Source of the DNA: Rickettsiales bacterium
GTDB taxonomy: Bacteria > Pseudomonadota > Alphaproteobacteria > Rickettsiales > UBA3002
Length of the DNA stretch: 64,000 nucleotides
NCBI GenBank assembly: GCA_022763105.1
Contig: JALEGK010000069.1
Location: forward strand, 1-64,000
Direction: 5' to 3'
Of this stretch, positions 38,700-49,263 are shown piece after piece (the stretch's first letter is position 1; each line of letters starts with the position of its first letter). A program made the position numbers and the translations under genes. Under the pieces are notes generated by a model that was not told where the DNA came from, ran no database searches, and saw only the letters and a program-made list of their open reading frames with translations.

Positions 38700-40010
38700 A
38701 TGCGACTTTCAGGTTATTTTTTACCATTAATCAAAGAGAATCCGTCAGAAGCACAGGTTGTTTCGCACCGTTTAATGCTTAGAGCGGGCATGATTCGTCA
38801 ATTATCGGCGGGTGTCTATAATTGGCTACCGCTGGGGCTTCGCGTGCTTCGCAATGTGGAGCGCATTGTGCGTGAGGAGATGGATCGTGCGGGAGCGGTT
38901 GAGCTTCTGATGCCGACCATGCAGCCTGCCGAGCTATGGGAAGAATCTGGCCGAGGTGATTATGGTAAGGAAACACTCATTGCGACGGATCGCCATGATC
39001 GTCGGATGATTTACGGCCCGACGAATGAAGAAGTGATCACCGATATCTTCCGCAAGCATGTGCAAAGCTATAAGCAATTGCCGCTGAATCTGTATCATAT
39101 TCAATGGAAATTCCGCGATGAGATTCGCCCGCGTTTTGGTGTCATGCGTGGCCGCGAATTCCTGATGAAAGATGCGTACACTTTCACTACAGATCGTGAA
39201 AGTCATATGGAAGCGTATGACACGATGTATCAAACCTATTTTAAAATCTTCCGCCGTTTAGGGCTAAAGGTGATTCCGTTCCGAGCAGAGACCGGGATGA
39301 TTGGTGGTGATATGAGCCATGAGTTTCAGGTGTTAGCAGAAACCGGCGAGAGTGAAATCCATTACGATATTGCCTATGAGGACGAGATTGAGCGCGACGT
39401 GCTCGATATTGATAAGCTGAAATCATTATACTCCGCTGCTGATGAACAGCATAAGCCCGATGAGTGCCCGGTGCCTGCCGATCAGCTCAAATCGGGTCGC
39501 GGTATTGAGGTGGGGCATATCTTCTATTTGGGCGATAAATATTCTGGCCCGATGCAGGCGGTGATTAAGGATGAGAATGGTGATGATACGACCGTGATGA
39601 TGGGATGTCATGGTATTGGTATTTCGCGTTTGGTCGGAGCGATCATTGAAGCAAGTCACGATGATGACGGCATCGTATGGCCTGAATCTGTTGCGCCATT
39701 CCGTGTTGGCCTGATTAATTTACGTCCGGGTGATGAAGCCTGTGATGCAGCGTGCGAGCAGCTCTATCTGCAAATGCAGCAAGCCGGTGTGAGCGTGCTC
39801 TATGATGATACCGATCAACGTGGTGGTGCTAAATTTGCTTCAATGGATTTGATTGGCTTGCCGTGGCAGGTCGTTGTTGGCCCTCGTGGTGTGGCAAATG
39901 GCGTGGTGGAGCTGAAATGCCGTGAGACCGGTGAGAAGAACGAGCTATATATCGAAGATGCGTTAAACCGCATTGCTCCTGTCGCTATGGATACGCTGCC
40001 TCAGCTATGA
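38700..40010 (+). CDS. proS: Prolyl-tRNA synthetase, short form
   Basis: 436 aa from ATG 38700 (the track start is 19 codons early, in the promoter region). Class II motifs: [25 protein letters not shown] (motif 2) and [16 protein letters not shown] (motif 3). The YbaK-like editing insertion of the long bacterial form is missing, as is usual in Alphaproteobacteria. A separate YbaK/ProX-type protein would be needed to clear mischarged tRNA; none is in the window. It overlaps the next gene by 4 bases. Confidence 0.97.
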   Translation: MRLSGYFLPLIKENPSEAQVVSHRLMLRAGMIRQLSAGVYNWLPLGLRVLRNVERIVREEMDRAGAVELLMPTMQPAELWEESGRGDYGKETLIATDRHDRRMIYGPTNEEVITDIFRKHVQSYKQLPLNLYHIQWKFRDEIRPRFGVMRGREFLMKDAYTFTTDRESHMEAYDTMYQTYFKIFRRLGLKVIPFRAETGMIGGDMSHEFQVLAETGESEIHYDIAYEDEIERDVLDIDKLKSLYSAADEQHKPDECPVPADQLKSGRGIEVGHIFYLGDKYSGPMQAVIKDENGDDTTVMMGCHGIGISRLVGAIIEASHDDDGIVWPESVAPFRVGLINLRPGDEACDAACEQLYLQMQQAGVSVLYDDTDQRGGAKFASMDLIGLPWQVVVGPRGVANGVVELKCRETGEKNELYIEDALNRIAPVAMDTLPQL

Positions 40011-41269
40011 TTTTTCCCAACGCATACGAACGGATGATGGCTTGGCGCTACCTTAAAGCGCAGCGACGTCAGGGGTTCGTATCGATTATAACGCTCTTTT
40101 CTATTCTCGGTATTACGCTTGGTGTTGCGACACTCATTTTAGTGACCTCGCTCATGAATGGCATTCGTGCGGAGATGAGTAAGAACTTCCTCGGCATTGA
40201 TGGTCATGTCAGTGTGCTGGGTGTGCAGGGTGGCATTTCTCATTATGAAGAAGTCACGGAGAAGTTATCGTCTATGCCCGAAGTGATCCATGCTTCCGCC
40301 AAGGTAGTGGGGCAGGTGATGGCATCATTTAATGGCCAATCGGTTGGCGCGCAGGTGCTTGCTTTGCCACCGAAGAGTTACGATCACAAGCCGCTTATAA
40401 AGAAAGCCATTGATGCTGATGTGTTGCAGCGTTTGGGCCAAGGCGAGGGGGTTGTTATTGGTGAGCGATTGGCGCGCAGCTTGAATATTGGTGTGGGTTC
40501 GCAAATTACTCTTATTTCACCGCAAGGCCGCCAGACCTTTATGGGGTTAGTGCCGCGCATGAAGGCCTATACGGTGCTTGGCACCTTATCGCTCGGTATG
40601 CATCTATATGATGCGAGTCTGGTTCTGATGCCATTTGAAGAAGCACAAATTTATTTTCAGCTATCTGGCGAAGATGGTGGGCGTGCATCTGAGATAGAGG
40701 TGTTGGGCGTTGACCCTTACTTGTCTGAAACGCTGGCGTTAGAAGTTGAGCAGAATATAAGCGGGCCATTTTACGTCACACATTGGCAGCGCAGCAATGC
40801 ATCATACATTCAGGCGCTAGATGTGCAGCGTAATGTCATGGTGATTATTCTGGCGCTGATTATTGTGGTGGCGGCATTTAATATCATCTCAAGCCTTATC
40901 ATGTTGGTGCAAGGTAAGCGTAGCCAAATTGCGATTATGCGTACGATTGGTGCAGAGCGTGGTTCGATTATGCGTATCTTCTGCTTAAGTGGCAGTTTGA
41001 TTGGCATTATCGGTACAGCACTTGGTTTGGTGCTGGGTGTATTGTGTGCCACCTATCTAGAAGCAATCAAGCAATGGCTAGAGGCAATGCTTGGCTTTGA
41101 GATTCTGGTTGAGAATATTTACTTCCTCTCGACGCTGCCGACTAAGACAGATTTCAACGAAGTGATCGCGATTGTGGTGGGTGCATTGCTCATCAGTTTC
41201 CTTGCGGCGCTTTATCCGGCATGGAAAGCATCGAAGGTGCGACCGGTGGAGGCATTGCGTTATGAGTAA
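40007..41269 (+). CDS. lolC: Lipoprotein-releasing permease LolC/LolE family
   Basis: 420 aa. Inner-membrane part of LolCDE, which extracts outer-membrane lipoproteins and hands them to LolA. One N-terminal helix ([30 protein letters not shown]) is followed by a periplasmic domain and three C-terminal helices, the MacB/FtsX topology. The family's [10 protein letters not shown] and [18 protein letters not shown] regions are present. As in many Alphaproteobacteria there is only one permease gene here, so it probably forms a homodimer or pairs with a distant LolE. Overlaps lolD by 8 bases. Confidence 0.93.
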   Translation: MIFPNAYERMMAWRYLKAQRRQGFVSIITLFSILGITLGVATLILVTSLMNGIRAEMSKNFLGIDGHVSVLGVQGGISHYEEVTEKLSSMPEVIHASAKVVGQVMASFNGQSVGAQVLALPPKSYDHKPLIKKAIDADVLQRLGQGEGVVIGERLARSLNIGVGSQITLISPQGRQTFMGLVPRMKAYTVLGTLSLGMHLYDASLVLMPFEEAQIYFQLSGEDGGRASEIEVLGVDPYLSETLALEVEQNISGPFYVTHWQRSNASYIQALDVQRNVMVIILALIIVVAAFNIISSLIMLVQGKRSQIAIMRTIGAERGSIMRIFCLSGSLIGIIGTALGLVLGVLCATYLEAIKQWLEAMLGFEILVENIYFLSTLPTKTDFNEVIAIVVGALLISFLAALYPAWKASKVRPVEALRYE

Positions 41270-41930
41270 TGTCTTGAACCTCAAAAATATCTGCAAAACC
41301 TATCAGCTCGGTGCTGAAGCGCTAGATGTATTGAAAGATGCATCTTACTCGATAGATGAAGGCCAGAGCGTTGCATTGATTGGACCAAGTGGTGCGGGCA
41401 AGTCGACCTTGCTGCAAATTGCTGGACTGCTCGATGAAGCTACATCGGGTGAAGTGGTGATTGATGGCATTGTGATGAGCAATCAGTCGGACAAACAGAT
41501 GACCGCTATTCGCGGGGCTAAGATTGGGTTTGTCTATCAGTTCCATCATTTGATTCCGGAATGTTCGGCTTTGGAAAATGTGATGATGCCTGCACAGATT
41601 GCAGGGAATGCCAATGCTGACATTGCGCGTCAGATGTTGAATGAGGTTGGGCTTGGTGATCGCATGACGCATCGCCCCGCTGAATTATCTGGTGGTGAAA
41701 AACAACGTGTGGCGATTGCGCGCGCACTTATCAATAAGCCAAAGCTGTTATTGGCTGATGAGCCTACCGGCAATCTGGATCATAGCACGGCTGATACGGT
41801 AATGGAGCTGTTGTTGTCGCTATGTAAATCTCATGGGCTTGCATTGCTTATGGCGACGCATAATCAAGAATTAGCCTCTCGTTGCCAGAAGATTATCACG
41901 ATTACGAATGGAGCGATCGTTAGTGTCTAA
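41262..41930 (+). CDS. lolD: LolD ATPase
   Basis: 222 aa from ATG 41262 (the track start is 30 codons early). ABC ATPase of the LolCDE lipoprotein exporter: Walker [17 protein letters not shown] loop [10 protein letters not shown] (the FHHLLPEFSA-like LolD motif), signature [15 protein letters not shown] and Walker [13 protein letters not shown]. Linked to the permease by an 8-base overlap. Confidence 0.96.
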   Translation: MSNVLNLKNICKTYQLGAEALDVLKDASYSIDEGQSVALIGPSGAGKSTLLQIAGLLDEATSGEVVIDGIVMSNQSDKQMTAIRGAKIGFVYQFHHLIPECSALENVMMPAQIAGNANADIARQMLNEVGLGDRMTHRPAELSGGEKQRVAIARALINKPKLLLADEPTGNLDHSTADTVMELLLSLCKSHGLALLMATHNQELASRCQKIITITNGAIVSV

Positions 41931-44900
41931 GCCATTTGTTCATCTGCGTGTGCATAGCCCGTATTCCTTACTTAAAGGGGCGCTGCGTCTGCCGGAGATG
42001 ATGGATTTATGTAATCGCTTTAACATGCCTGCTGTTGCGGTTGCTGATCATGACAATTTGTTTGGTTCGCTTGAATTCTCTCAATATGCGACCAAAGCTG
42101 GTGTGCAGCCGATTATCGGGACCTCTATTTCGGTACTGCCATTAAATGCTGATCCGAACAGTATAAAGCGTATCGTGCCGGACGAATTATTGCTGATTGC
42201 TAAGAATAAGCAGGGCTACGATAATTTGTTAAAATTATCGAGTATGTCGCATACTGACCCGGTTGGTGAGTTTGGCCCGCTGGTGAATTATGATTTGGTA
42301 ACCGAGCATGCTGAAGGGGTTATTTGCCTTAGTGCGGGTATTATGGGCGGTATTGGGCGCGCCTTAGCGTCACACCGTAAGGAAGAAGCGCAGCAGCTAA
42401 CAGAGAAGCTTCTTAGCAGCTTTGGTGATTGCTTCTACATTGAATTGATGCGTCATGGTTTGGCAGAAGAGAAAGCCATTGAGGCTGACTTTATTGAATT
42501 AGCGTTTAGTAAAAACATTCCGCTGGTTGCGACGAATAACGTCTATTTTGCCAATGAAGACATGTATGAAGCGCATGATGCGCTGCTATGTATCTCAGAA
42601 GGACGCTACATTAGTGAGGAAGACCGCAAGCGCTTAACCAAGCAACATAATTTTAAATCACCTGAAGAGATGCAGCTGCTCTTTTCTGATATTCCTGAAG
42701 CGATTGAGAATACGATGGCGATTGCGCAGCGTTGTTCAGTGTTTTCTCCGTCGCGTGATCCGATTTTGCCATCCTTCCATATGGAGGATGAGGATGGCAA
42801 TGCGCTTAACGAAACCGAAGCGCTACAAAAGATTGCACGCGATGGTTTGCAAGAGCGTTTAGAGCGACATGTCTATACGTCAGAGATGAGCGAGGCAGAG
42901 AAAGAAGAGATTGCTAAGCCGTATCGTGAGCGTTTGGAATATGAGCTAGATGTCATCATTACGATGAAATTCCCCGGCTACTTCCTGATTGTATCGGACT
43001 TTATCACTTGGGCGAAAGAGCATGATATACCCGTTGGGCCGGGACGTGGTTCGGGTGCGGGTTCGGTGGTGGCGTGGTCACTGCTTATTACCGATTTGGA
43101 CCCGCTGAAATTTGGTCTCATCTTTGAGCGTTTCTTGAACCCTGAACGTGTCTCGATGCCTGACTTCGATATCGACTTTTGTCAAGAGCGGCGCGAAGAG
43201 GTGATCCGTTATGTGCAAGAGAAATACGGCGCCGATAAAGTCGCGCAGATTATTACTTTTGGTAAGTTACAAGCGCGTGCGGTATTGCGTGACGTAGGCC
43301 GAGTGCTGCAAATGCCGTATGGGCAAGTCGATAAGATTTGTAAGTTGGTGCCTAACAATCCGGCGAATCCTGTCACGCTCGCTCAAGCGCTCGATATGGA
43401 GCCAGAGCTTAAAGGGATGATGAAAGAAGAAGAGGTGGTGAACCATCTCGTCGAATTATCATTGAAGCTAGAAGGGCTCTATCGTCATGCCTCGACTCAC
43501 GCGGCGGGTGTGGTAATTGCGGATCGTCCGCTCGATGAGTTGGTGCCAGTTTATCGCGATCCAAAATCTGATATGCCTGTGGTGCAATATTCAATGAAAT
43601 ATGCCGAAGGTGCGGGTTTGGTGAAGTTTGACTTCTTGGGGTTGAAGACTTTGTCTGTGCTTCAGACCTGCGTGAATTTGCTCAAGCAACGCGATATTGA
43701 GATTGATCTATCGACGTTACCTGAGGGTGACCCCAAAACATACGAGCTGCTTGCGCGTGGTGATACGGTTGGTGTGTTCCAGTTTGAATCGGCAGGTATG
43801 CAGGATGCGCTGCGTAAGCTGAAGCCTGACTGCTTTGAGGATTTGATTGCGCTGGGTGCGCTTTATCGCCCGGGGCCGATGGATAATATCCCGACCTATA
43901 TTGCCTGTAAGCATGGCAAACAAGAGCCTGACTATTTGCACCCGATGCTTGAGGAAGTGCTGCGCGAGACTTACGGCGTAATCATCTATCAGGAGCAGGT
44001 GCAGAAGATTGCGCAGATAATGTCTGGCTACACGCTTGGTGCGGCTGACTTGCTACGTCGTGCGATGGGTAAAAAGATTAAGGAAGAGATGGATTCGCAG
44101 CGCGAAATGTTCGTAAAAGGCGCGCTTGAGAATGATGTTGATGAGAAGCAGAGTAGTGGCATCTTCGATCTGGTGGCGAAGTTTGCGGGCTATGGTTTTA
44201 ACAAATCGCACGCGGCTGCATATGCGCTGATTGCGTACCAGACGGCTTACCTAAAGGCGAATTACCCTGTTGAATTTATGGCTGCATCGATGACGTTCGA
44301 TATGCATGCCACCGATAAGCTGAGCATTTTCCGCCAAGAGATCGAGAAATTCGATGCGGAGCTGTTACCGCCTGATATCAACCACTCGCAGGTACGATTC
44401 TCGGTTGAAGAGAAAGAAGGCGCGTATCATGTGCGCTATGCGCTTGCTGCGATTAAAAATGTTGGTGAGCAAGCGATGCACGCCATAGTGCGAGAGCGCG
44501 AAGCGAATGGTGCTTATAGTGACGTGTTTGATCTGATGAACCGTGTTGATTCCACGGTGATGAATCGCCGCCAGTTAGAGCATTTGATTATGGCTGGTGT
44601 GTTTGACTCGTTGCACCCGAACCGTAAACAATTGATAGAGTCGGCAGATTATCTGCTGAGCATAAATAACTCGGCTTCCAGAGACCGCGAGAGCAATCAG
44701 ACGAGCCTGTTCGGTCAGGAAGATGTGGAAGTGTCAGAGAATTACCAACTCAAGCCATGCGAAGAATGGCCAGCGATTGAGCGGTTGAATTTTGAGTTTG
44801 GTGCGATTGGGTTTTACTTATCCGCCCATCCGTTGGAAGGCTATGCGGAATATTTCAAGAAAGTTGGTGTGGTGTCGATTGCCCATCTAGAGCATCGTTT

Positions 44901-45399
44901 GAGTTCGCAATATAGCTCGATTGATATTGCCGGTATTGTGACGGGCAAGAAAGTCAAAGTGTCGCCGAAAGGTAAGTTTGCCTTTGTGCAATGCTCAGAT
45001 GCAACAGGTATGACGGAATTTTCTGTCTTTGATGAAACATTGCTGAATCAGTCTGCTGAATTGCTGGAAGCAGGCAAGATGGTGTTGATTAAGGCGGATG
45101 CGAAGATGGAAGAGGGCGGGCCGCGTATTATCGCGCAATCGATCAAGCCGCTTGATGATTCAAATATTCAGCGTAAAGGCGGCGCCATCGCTATGCATAT
45201 CGATGATGTCGAGCAACTAAGTGCGATTAAAGAAAAGTTGGGCGAGCCAGTCGATCAGGCCATGCAGATTATTTTGATAATGGTGGTCAATGGCAATCGT
45301 GTGCATATTCGACTACCGGAGAAATATGATGTAGGGCCAACTTTGTTTACCGAGCTGAACACTCATCCGGCGCTTAATGAGCTTAAATGGGTTGCTTAG
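41923..45399 (+). CDS. dnaE: DNA polymerase III alpha subunit DnaE
   Basis: 1158 aa from GTG 41923. I prefer it to the ATG at 41908 because GGAG stands nine bases ahead of it and because [16 protein letters not shown] then aligns with other DnaE N-termini. The replicative polymerase has an N-terminal PHP domain (HSPYSLL, ADHDNLFG), a catalytic palm with the PDFDIDFCQERREEVI aspartates and FDFLGLKTL, the STHAAGVVI motif, and a C-terminal OB fold (IDIAGIVTGKKVKVSPKGKFAF). The stop overlaps that of convergent pabB by 4 bases. Confidence 0.97.
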   Translation: MSKPFVHLRVHSPYSLLKGALRLPEMMDLCNRFNMPAVAVADHDNLFGSLEFSQYATKAGVQPIIGTSISVLPLNADPNSIKRIVPDELLLIAKNKQGYDNLLKLSSMSHTDPVGEFGPLVNYDLVTEHAEGVICLSAGIMGGIGRALASHRKEEAQQLTEKLLSSFGDCFYIELMRHGLAEEKAIEADFIELAFSKNIPLVATNNVYFANEDMYEAHDALLCISEGRYISEEDRKRLTKQHNFKSPEEMQLLFSDIPEAIENTMAIAQRCSVFSPSRDPILPSFHMEDEDGNALNETEALQKIARDGLQERLERHVYTSEMSEAEKEEIAKPYRERLEYELDVIITMKFPGYFLIVSDFITWAKEHDIPVGPGRGSGAGSVVAWSLLITDLDPLKFGLIFERFLNPERVSMPDFDIDFCQERREEVIRYVQEKYGADKVAQIITFGKLQARAVLRDVGRVLQMPYGQVDKICKLVPNNPANPVTLAQALDMEPELKGMMKEEEVVNHLVELSLKLEGLYRHASTHAAGVVIADRPLDELVPVYRDPKSDMPVVQYSMKYAEGAGLVKFDFLGLKTLSVLQTCVNLLKQRDIEIDLSTLPEGDPKTYELLARGDTVGVFQFESAGMQDALRKLKPDCFEDLIALGALYRPGPMDNIPTYIACKHGKQEPDYLHPMLEEVLRETYGVIIYQEQVQKIAQIMSGYTLGAADLLRRAMGKKIKEEMDSQREMFVKGALENDVDEKQSSGIFDLVAKFAGYGFNKSHAAAYALIAYQTAYLKANYPVEFMAASMTFDMHATDKLSIFRQEIEKFDAELLPPDINHSQVRFSVEEKEGAYHVRYALAAIKNVGEQAMHAIVREREANGAYSDVFDLMNRVDSTVMNRRQLEHLIMAGVFDSLHPNRKQLIESADYLLSINNSASRDRESNQTSLFGQEDVEVSENYQLKPCEEWPAIERLNFEFGAIGFYLSAHPLEGYAEYFKKVGVVSIAHLEHRLSSQYSSIDIAGIVTGKKVKVSPKGKFAFVQCSDATGMTEFSVFDETLLNQSAELLEAGKMVLIKADAKMEEGGPRIIAQSIKPLDDSNIQRKGGAIAMHIDDVEQLSAIKEKLGEPVDQAMQIILIMVVNGNRVHIRLPEKYDVGPTLFTELNTHPALNELKWVA

Positions 45400-46664
45400 A
45401 GCGCTTTCAGCCGAGACTCCTCTAGATTGATTGCCTTTGCGATACCGCGCGCTTTGATCATGGTTTCATCCCATTCCGCTTCTGGGGCAGAGTCGGCGAC
45501 GATGCCGCCACCTACCTGAAACTCGAAATGATTACCCTGAATAATCAGTGTGCGAATAACGACCGATAAATCGCACGCGCCATTTGGTGCTATCCAGCCA
45601 ATTGCACCGCTATAAACCCCTCGGTTGAGTTTTTCTTTTGCCGCAATCCATTGCATCGCGCTGATTTTTGGTGCTCCGGTCATAGAGCCGGGAGGGAAGC
45701 AGTCACGAATCACATCGAGTGATGATTTGTTGCTTGCGCGTTTACTGGTGATAGTCGAGATCATTTGGTGAATGGTGGCGTAGCTATGAATGTCGTATAG
45801 CGCGCTGACCTTTACGCTGCCCGATTCACAGCTTCGCGAGAGATCGTTACGCATTAAATCCACGATCATCAGATTCTCTGATTTGTCTTTAGCACTATTC
45901 GCTAGCGCTGCTTTGATATCTGCATCTTCTTGAGGTGTTTGTCCGCGTTTGGCAGAGCCTTTGATAGGGCGAGTGGTGATATGACCTTTATCATCTATCT
46001 GTAAAAACCCTTCAGGGCTGGACGATAAAATATGCGTATCACCAAAGCGTAGATAGGCGCTGAAAGGCGCGGGGCTAACCTCGCACAGTTTTTTGAAAAT
46101 GGTGGGTGCATCGGGTGCCGATTCAAACGTCCCGTAGAATTTGCGTGTGATGTTTGCCTGATAGAATTGTCCCGCGCGAATTTGCTCTTTTGTCTCGCTT
46201 ACGATGTCCAAATAATCTTGTTTGCTCATATTAGAGTGTAAGCTGGTAATGGCTGGTATGTCTCTTTCTACTTGAGATAGCCCATCCGGTAATGTGCCGC
46301 GATAGCTCTGGTCTTGGTGGTCCCATGTCACTAGCTGTTTTGGCGTGAACCATTGTTGCGCTGGTAGATTGAGTTCGCCGGTATTCGTGCCGCCAAATGT
46401 TTCAAACTGATGAGCAAGTTCATAGCCTAAATAGCCAAACCATGGATGAGTGCTGGCTTCAGAGAGTTTGGTTTTAAGCTCGTCAAAATCATCGCCTGCA
46501 ATGTTTTGGGCAGGGCTATGGGCCAACCATGAATGATTGCCAGAGCCTTGGTTTTGCATACCTGAATACAGCAATGCCATATCGCCAGATGCAGGAATGG
46601 CATCGAGTGGAGAAATCCACTCTGGCTCACTAATTGGGGCGTTTTTCAAGATAGCGTCTGACAT
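45396..46664 (-). CDS. pabB: Aminodeoxychorismate synthase component I PabB
   Basis: 422 aa. Makes 4-amino-4-deoxychorismate from chorismate and ammonia for folate. The chorismate-binding core is intact, and the diagnostic motif reads PIKGSAKRG: lysine here marks PabB (anthranilate synthase TrpE has PIAGT). FPPGSMTGAPKISAMQ and YSGAIGWI are also typical. The N-terminal half is shortened. The glutamine amidotransferase PabA is not adjacent and may be shared with tryptophan synthesis. Its start overlaps the end of pabC by 35 bases, so the two are coupled. Confidence 0.93.
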   Translation of the reverse strand: MSDAILKNAPISEPEWISPLDAIPASGDMALLYSGMQNQGSGNHSWLAHSPAQNIAGDDFDELKTKLSEASTHPWFGYLGYELAHQFETFGGTNTGELNLPAQQWFTPKQLVTWDHQDQSYRGTLPDGLSQVERDIPAITSLHSNMSKQDYLDIVSETKEQIRAGQFYQANITRKFYGTFESAPDAPTIFKKLCEVSPAPFSAYLRFGDTHILSSSPEGFLQIDDKGHITTRPIKGSAKRGQTPQEDADIKAALANSAKDKSENLMIVDLMRNDLSRSCESGSVKVSALYDIHSYATIHQMISTITSKRASNKSSLDVIRDCFPPGSMTGAPKISAMQWIAAKEKLNRGVYSGAIGWIAPNGACDLSVVIRTLIIQGNHFEFQVGGGIVADSAPEAEWDETMIKARGIAKAINLEESRLKAL

Positions 46665-47478
46665 CGTCTAAATATAAAGCTTTCAACTGCTTTAATATGG
46701 GGTGTTTGGTCGGCCATTTCCAGCCCAGTGGTTGAAGTTCGCTGACGGGGCGCATGATCCAGTTGCAATTGGTTAGGAACACGGCTTCGGCGGTCTCTAA
46801 TTCTGCTAGTAGCGAATGCGAGTGCCGAACTGGCGTTGGAGTGAGTCGCAAAAGTAAATCACGTGTGGTGCCATTCAGGCAGCCCGTATCGAGTGACGGG
46901 GTGAAGACTGTATCCTTTTTAATCCAGAAGATGTTGGCGGATGATGATTCGCAGATCTGGCCATCGACATTCAGCATCAGTGCCTCATCGCATTCATGCT
47001 CGACGGCCTCTATAAGGGCTAGCGTGCTGTTGACGCCTTGAGCGAGCTTGAATTTGGTGGGTAGTGTTTTGTTTGAGAGTTTGGCCAATTGGCTAAGCCA
47101 TAGTTTGGCTGGTTCTATCACCTCATCAGAGCGGGGGATGTATTCAATGACGAGGGTTGGCTCGCAATCGTCTGTTGGAAGGTAGCCCTTACTGCCAACC
47201 CCTCGGCTGATCGCAATACGCACAAAGCCGTTATTGGCGTTATGTTTTTTGAGGAGTCTTGAGACGAGTAGCGGGATTTTATGCTTAGGTTCTGGTATTT
47301 TTAGGGCAACCAGACCATCAAGCATGCGGGCGTAGTGTAAGTCCCACTGATAGAGCTTGCCGCCATAAATGGCGACGGTTTCAAAGACGCCGTCACCAAA
47401 GCGAAAGCCACGGTCGCGGCAGTCGATTTTAGCGCGGTCTTCGGTCACCAAGCGGCCATTTATGGAAATATGCGTCAT
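46630..47478 (-). CDS. pabC: Aminodeoxychorismate lyase PabC (class IV PLP enzyme)
   Basis: 282 aa from ATG 47478 (the track starts at a GTG two codons earlier). PLP-dependent fold type IV enzyme, with RFGDGVFETVAIYGGKLYQWDLHYARM near the start, ICESSSANIFWIKKDTVFTP in the middle and LNGTTRDLLLRL. These fit aminodeoxychorismate lyase, which releases pyruvate to give 4-aminobenzoate; branched-chain or D-amino acid aminotransferase is the alternative for the fold, but the pabB overlap settles it. It is divergent from folB by 56 bases. Confidence 0.9.
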   Translation of the reverse strand: MTHISINGRLVTEDRAKIDCRDRGFRFGDGVFETVAIYGGKLYQWDLHYARMLDGLVALKIPEPKHKIPLLVSRLLKKHNANNGFVRIAISRGVGSKGYLPTDDCEPTLVIEYIPRSDEVIEPAKLWLSQLAKLSNKTLPTKFKLAQGVNSTLALIEAVEHECDEALMLNVDGQICESSSANIFWIKKDTVFTPSLDTGCLNGTTRDLLLRLTPTPVRHSHSLLAELETAEAVFLTNCNWIMRPVSELQPLGWKWPTKHPILKQLKALYLDDVRRYLEKRPN

Positions 47479-47534
47479 AACCACTTGCGTTATAGGCTAT
47501 CTTCCGTCAAACAGCTAAGAAAAAGAGGTCGGTT

Positions 47535-47957
47535 ATGAGTTTTTATCCCTCCGCATTGGTGATTGACGCGCTAGAGCTTGATGTGCATTTGGGTGTGCCT
47601 GAGCAAGAGCGCGAGCAAACCCAAAAAGTCGTGGTTGATATACGCCTGTATTTCAAGCAATCACCTGTCTGTGCGGGTGATGACAGTACCAATGATTTTG
47701 TCTGCTATGACGAGATTTGTCAGGCGATTCGAGGGTCGGTTGCTGATCAGCCAGTGCGGTTTATCGAATATTTGGCTGAATCATTGCATAATGTGGTGCG
47801 CGAATATATCAGCGAGAAACTGAGTGAGCGTGTAAGTGAGGTTGCTTGCTGGCTGTCTATTACCAAGCCAAATCTGCCCGTTGATTATAAGGTGGGTGGT
47901 TCGCGTTACATCATCAGTGATGTGCCAGAAGATGCCAAGGTGATCGAGGTGGCGTAA
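47535..47957 (+). CDS. folB: Dihydroneopterin aldolase FolB
   Basis: 140 aa. Converts dihydroneopterin to 6-hydroxymethyl-dihydropterin. The active-site Glu segment HLGVPEQEREQTQKVVVDI, the central YDEICQAIR helix and the catalytic Lys in ITKPNLPVDY are visible. It is slightly longer than usual because of a loop (VADQPVRFIEYLAESLH) and a short tail. AGAGGT precedes the ATG. First gene of folB-folK-folP-folC. Confidence 0.92.
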   Translation: MSFYPSALVIDALELDVHLGVPEQEREQTQKVVVDIRLYFKQSPVCAGDDSTNDFVCYDEICQAIRGSVADQPVRFIEYLAESLHNVVREYISEKLSERVSEVACWLSITKPNLPVDYKVGGSRYIISDVPEDAKVIEVA

Positions 47958-48475
47958 TGGTTGAAGCGATATTAGGCATTGGCGGTAATTTGGGTGATCG
48001 CATGGGCAACATGCAGGAATCTCTACGTCTGCTTGATGATGCGCTCGCGATTACCATTATCGATGTCTCACGTTTTTACGAAAGCCCTGCAATGTTGCCT
48101 GAAGGCGCACCAGAAGAATGGGATCATCCATTTATCAATTTTGTCGCCGTGATTGAGACAGAGCTTGAGCCGAATGCATTGCTAGATGAGCTGAAAGATA
48201 TTGAAGCGCAAGTGGGCAGAGAGAAGCGCGCCTTTTGGGCGCCTCGCGAAGTCGATATTGATATTCTGGCATATGGTGATGTGATTTTAAAAGATGAGCG
48301 GCTTACTATTCCTCATACTGGCTTGCTCAAGCGTGACTTTGTGCTGATTCCGTGGCGCGATGTGCGCCCTGACTGGTCCTATCCGGTTGATGGGCCAAAT
48401 ATGGGTAAAACGATTTCTCAGCTATGCGATGAACTCACGGATATCTCGTGCCGCTTGATGGCCGAGGCGGCATAA
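47957..48475 (+). CDS. folK: HPPK, hydroxymethyldihydropterin pyrophosphokinase FolK
   Basis: 172 aa. Transfers pyrophosphate from ATP to hydroxymethyl-dihydropterin. GIGGNLGDRMGNM, the metal-binding VDIDILAYGD and the closing IPHTGLLKRDFVLIPW are all typical. One-base overlap with folB (TAATG) and with folP (TAATG). Confidence 0.95.
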   Translation: MVEAILGIGGNLGDRMGNMQESLRLLDDALAITIIDVSRFYESPAMLPEGAPEEWDHPFINFVAVIETELEPNALLDELKDIEAQVGREKRAFWAPREVDIDILAYGDVILKDERLTIPHTGLLKRDFVLIPWRDVRPDWSYPVDGPNMGKTISQLCDELTDISCRLMAEAA

Positions 48476-49263
48476 TGGCTTACCCTAAGCTGGTTGGCAT
48501 TCTCAATGTAACGCCGGATTCCTTCTCAGATGGCGGGTTGCATGCATCTCGCGATGCCGCGCTCACTCATGCATTGCAGCTCATAGATGATGGGGCGAAG
48601 GTTATCGATGTGGGGGCGGAATCGACACGACCAGGCGCAACGCCTATCTCAGCAGATGAAGAGATGAAACGCTTAGAGCCGTTGCTCGCTGATGTTATTG
48701 CATTGGCGCATTCGCGTGATGTTTTGGTCTCGCTTGATACACGCCATGCGGAAACAGCGCGCTATGGTCTACTTCAAGGTGTTGATTGGGTGAATGATGT
48801 GAATGGCTTGCGCGATGATGCTATGATTGATGCACTAGCAGGTCAGGCATGTGATGTGGTGGTCATGCATTCGGTTGGGGTGCCTGTTGATTCTAGCCGT
48901 GTGATTGCAGATGATGAATGCCCAATAGCGCATGTGAAAGATTGGTTTGAAAAGCAACTTGGCTATTTAGAAGATAAAGGGATTACGCAAGAGCGCGTCA
49001 TCCTTGATCCGGGGATTGGGTTTGGGAAATCCGCCAATCACTCCCTCGCACTGCTGTCGCGTGTGAATGAGTTTCGATCTCTTGGCTGCCGTGTGTTTAT
49101 CGGCCATTCGCGTAAATCGTTTATGACGCTATTTACTGATCAAGATGCTGCTGGGCGCGATGATGTGACGCTTGCCATCTCTGGCATGCTGGTCCACCAG
49201 CCCATTGATTATCTGCGAGTGCATGATGTGGCGCAGCATCGTCAGCTATGGGATGCGCTATGA
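48475..49263 (+). CDS. folP: Dihydropteroate synthase FolP
   Basis: 262 aa from ATG 48475 (the track start lies nine codons inside folK). Joins the pterin and 4-aminobenzoate; target of sulfonamides. The conserved loops are GILNVTPDSFSDGG, DVGAESTRPGA, DPGIGFGKS and GHSRKSF. No resistance-type changes are obvious in the text. Coupled on both sides. Confidence 0.96.
   Translation: MAYPKLVGILNVTPDSFSDGGLHASRDAALTHALQLIDDGAKVIDVGAESTRPGATPISADEEMKRLEPLLADVIALAHSRDVLVSLDTRHAETARYGLLQGVDWVNDVNGLRDDAMIDALAGQACDVVVMHSVGVPVDSSRVIADDECPIAHVKDWFEKQLGYLEDKGITQERVILDPGIGFGKSANHSLALLSRVNEFRSLGCRVFIGHSRKSFMTLFTDQDAAGRDDVTLAISGMLVHQPIDYLRVHDVAQHRQLWDAL

Noticed and set aside
41908-41922. ATG at 41908 as dnaE start
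   Set aside because: No ribosome site; the GTG at 41923 has GGAG and gives the N-terminus expected of DnaE.
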